From Branchiostoma floridae (taxonomy: Eukaryota > Chordata > Leptocardii > Amphioxiformes > Branchiostomatidae): 64,000 bases of DNA. A model generated the notes under the pieces. It was given only the letters and a program-made list of their open reading frames with translations. It had not been told where the DNA came from and ran no database searches. The stretch spans positions 3,806,497 to 3,870,496 of the forward strand of contig NC_049980.1 in assembly GCF_000003815.2 (NCBI RefSeq), in the 5' to 3' direction. The stretch's first letter is position 1, and the number at the start of each line of letters is the position of its first letter. A program made the translations under genes and the position numbers. Below are positions 63,536 to 64,000 of this stretch, one piece after another.

Positions 63536-64000
63536 TAGCACTGTTCAACACTGTTGCAGTTTTATATACATACTAGATCCGTCGATAAATACCACATTAC
63601 AAGTTAACCTTTAGCGCAGGTGACAAGTCGCATAATGAGCGCGCTGACATGTAAGAGGCTTGTTAAGTGGTTAGCCAAGGTCTTCCCGGTCCAGTCAGGA
63701 GCCAGTTCCCTGACGTAAGGTTACCCTTTGTCCCACTGCGTGCGTCCAACCGATTCAGTAGATCTCTGTAAACCACGCTACTACAACCAGGCACGGGAGT
63801 ACCTCCAGAGTCTATCACGAGAGCTAGGAGTCTATCAAGTCATCAGTATCGTTTCGGGTTGTTGGTTTCTAACGAGGGTTTGATTGAGAGGTTGGGGGTT
63901 TTGTGTTGTTGTCGTCGTCACATGTTCCACCCGCCCCTCCCCGAGAGAGAGTGTAGTAGTACCCCGACTGAAGGCCGACCGGGCGGGTTGGACAAGATGG
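63536..64000. other. Gene-free right edge
   Basis: No gene or clear repeat supported. Confidence 0.35.

Noticed and set aside
1-64000. CRISPR arrays, bacterial operons or contamination
   Set aside because: The tandem repeats lack constant repeat/unique spacer structure, and introns, SINEs and metazoan repeats throughout show eukaryotic DNA. The compact gene cluster is explained by the Polinton.

Overview
The window looks like invertebrate deuterostome nuclear DNA, most likely amphioxus (Branchiostoma). Intron-split genes with GT/GC-AG borders, many CA/TG microsatellites, tRNA-derived SINEs, foldback MITEs, LINE tails and two assembly gaps show that it is metazoan. The genus is inferred from the repeat style and was not tested. 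Most of the sequence is mobile DNA; host genes are sparse.

Left end (1-8.5 kb): part of an unrecognised secreted-protein gene on the minus strand. A signal-peptide exon (8335-8434) is followed by six small exons (3359-3403 down to 52-218). The join after every exon from the first is phase 1 until the last one seen, and the gene runs off the window. Its introns hold a LINE fragment, SINEs and MITEs. From 8.5 to 12 kb there are only repeats, including a 260-bp tandem array.

12.07-19.82 kb: a young tyrosine-recombinase retrotransposon of Ngaro/DIRS type with split direct repeats A1-B1-A2-B2. One A...B module holds an SGNH hydrolase. The adjoining A...B module holds a gag-like protein, reverse transcriptase-RNase H (one frame break) and an intact tyrosine recombinase.

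21.425-36.529 kb: the centrepiece, a 15.1-kb Polinton/Maverick (adintovirus-like) element with 6-bp target duplications (GACGAC) and AG-starting terminal inverted repeats. The plus strand carries two tandem-PC4 ssDNA-binding-like proteins, a Bcl-2-like protein, a double-jelly-roll-type major capsid protein and an adenain-like protease, and, at the far right, an intronless ribonucleotide reductase small subunit. The minus strand carries zinc-finger-fused protein-primed PolB, packaging ATPase and two basic virion-type proteins. The two strands converge on a repeated polyadenylation-like region at 26.2-26.6 kb. No integrase is present. The inverted repeats are arrays of DR1 nuclear-receptor half-site pairs. 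PolB, capsid and protease each carry one frame break. Replication (PolB, PC4, RNR), packaging (ATPase, capsid, protease) and host-cell survival (Bcl-2) functions are therefore carried together.

37.290-43.377 kb: a long-inverted-repeat transposon with 1.3-kb arms, an 8-bp target duplication (AAAAATCG) and arm-internal arrays of a GACGTC palindrome. It has no recognisable transposase.

43.4-64 kb: MITEs, microsatellites and LINE tails, plus one well-supported five-exon host gene on the minus strand (48741-55006; 436 codons by my splicing). It encodes helix - SAM domain - coiled coil - glycine-rich hydrophobic hairpin - coiled coil, an architecture like membrane-inserting helical proteins. Two tRNA-Ala(TGC) genes lie at 58.3 and 61.2 kb in a duplicated unit.
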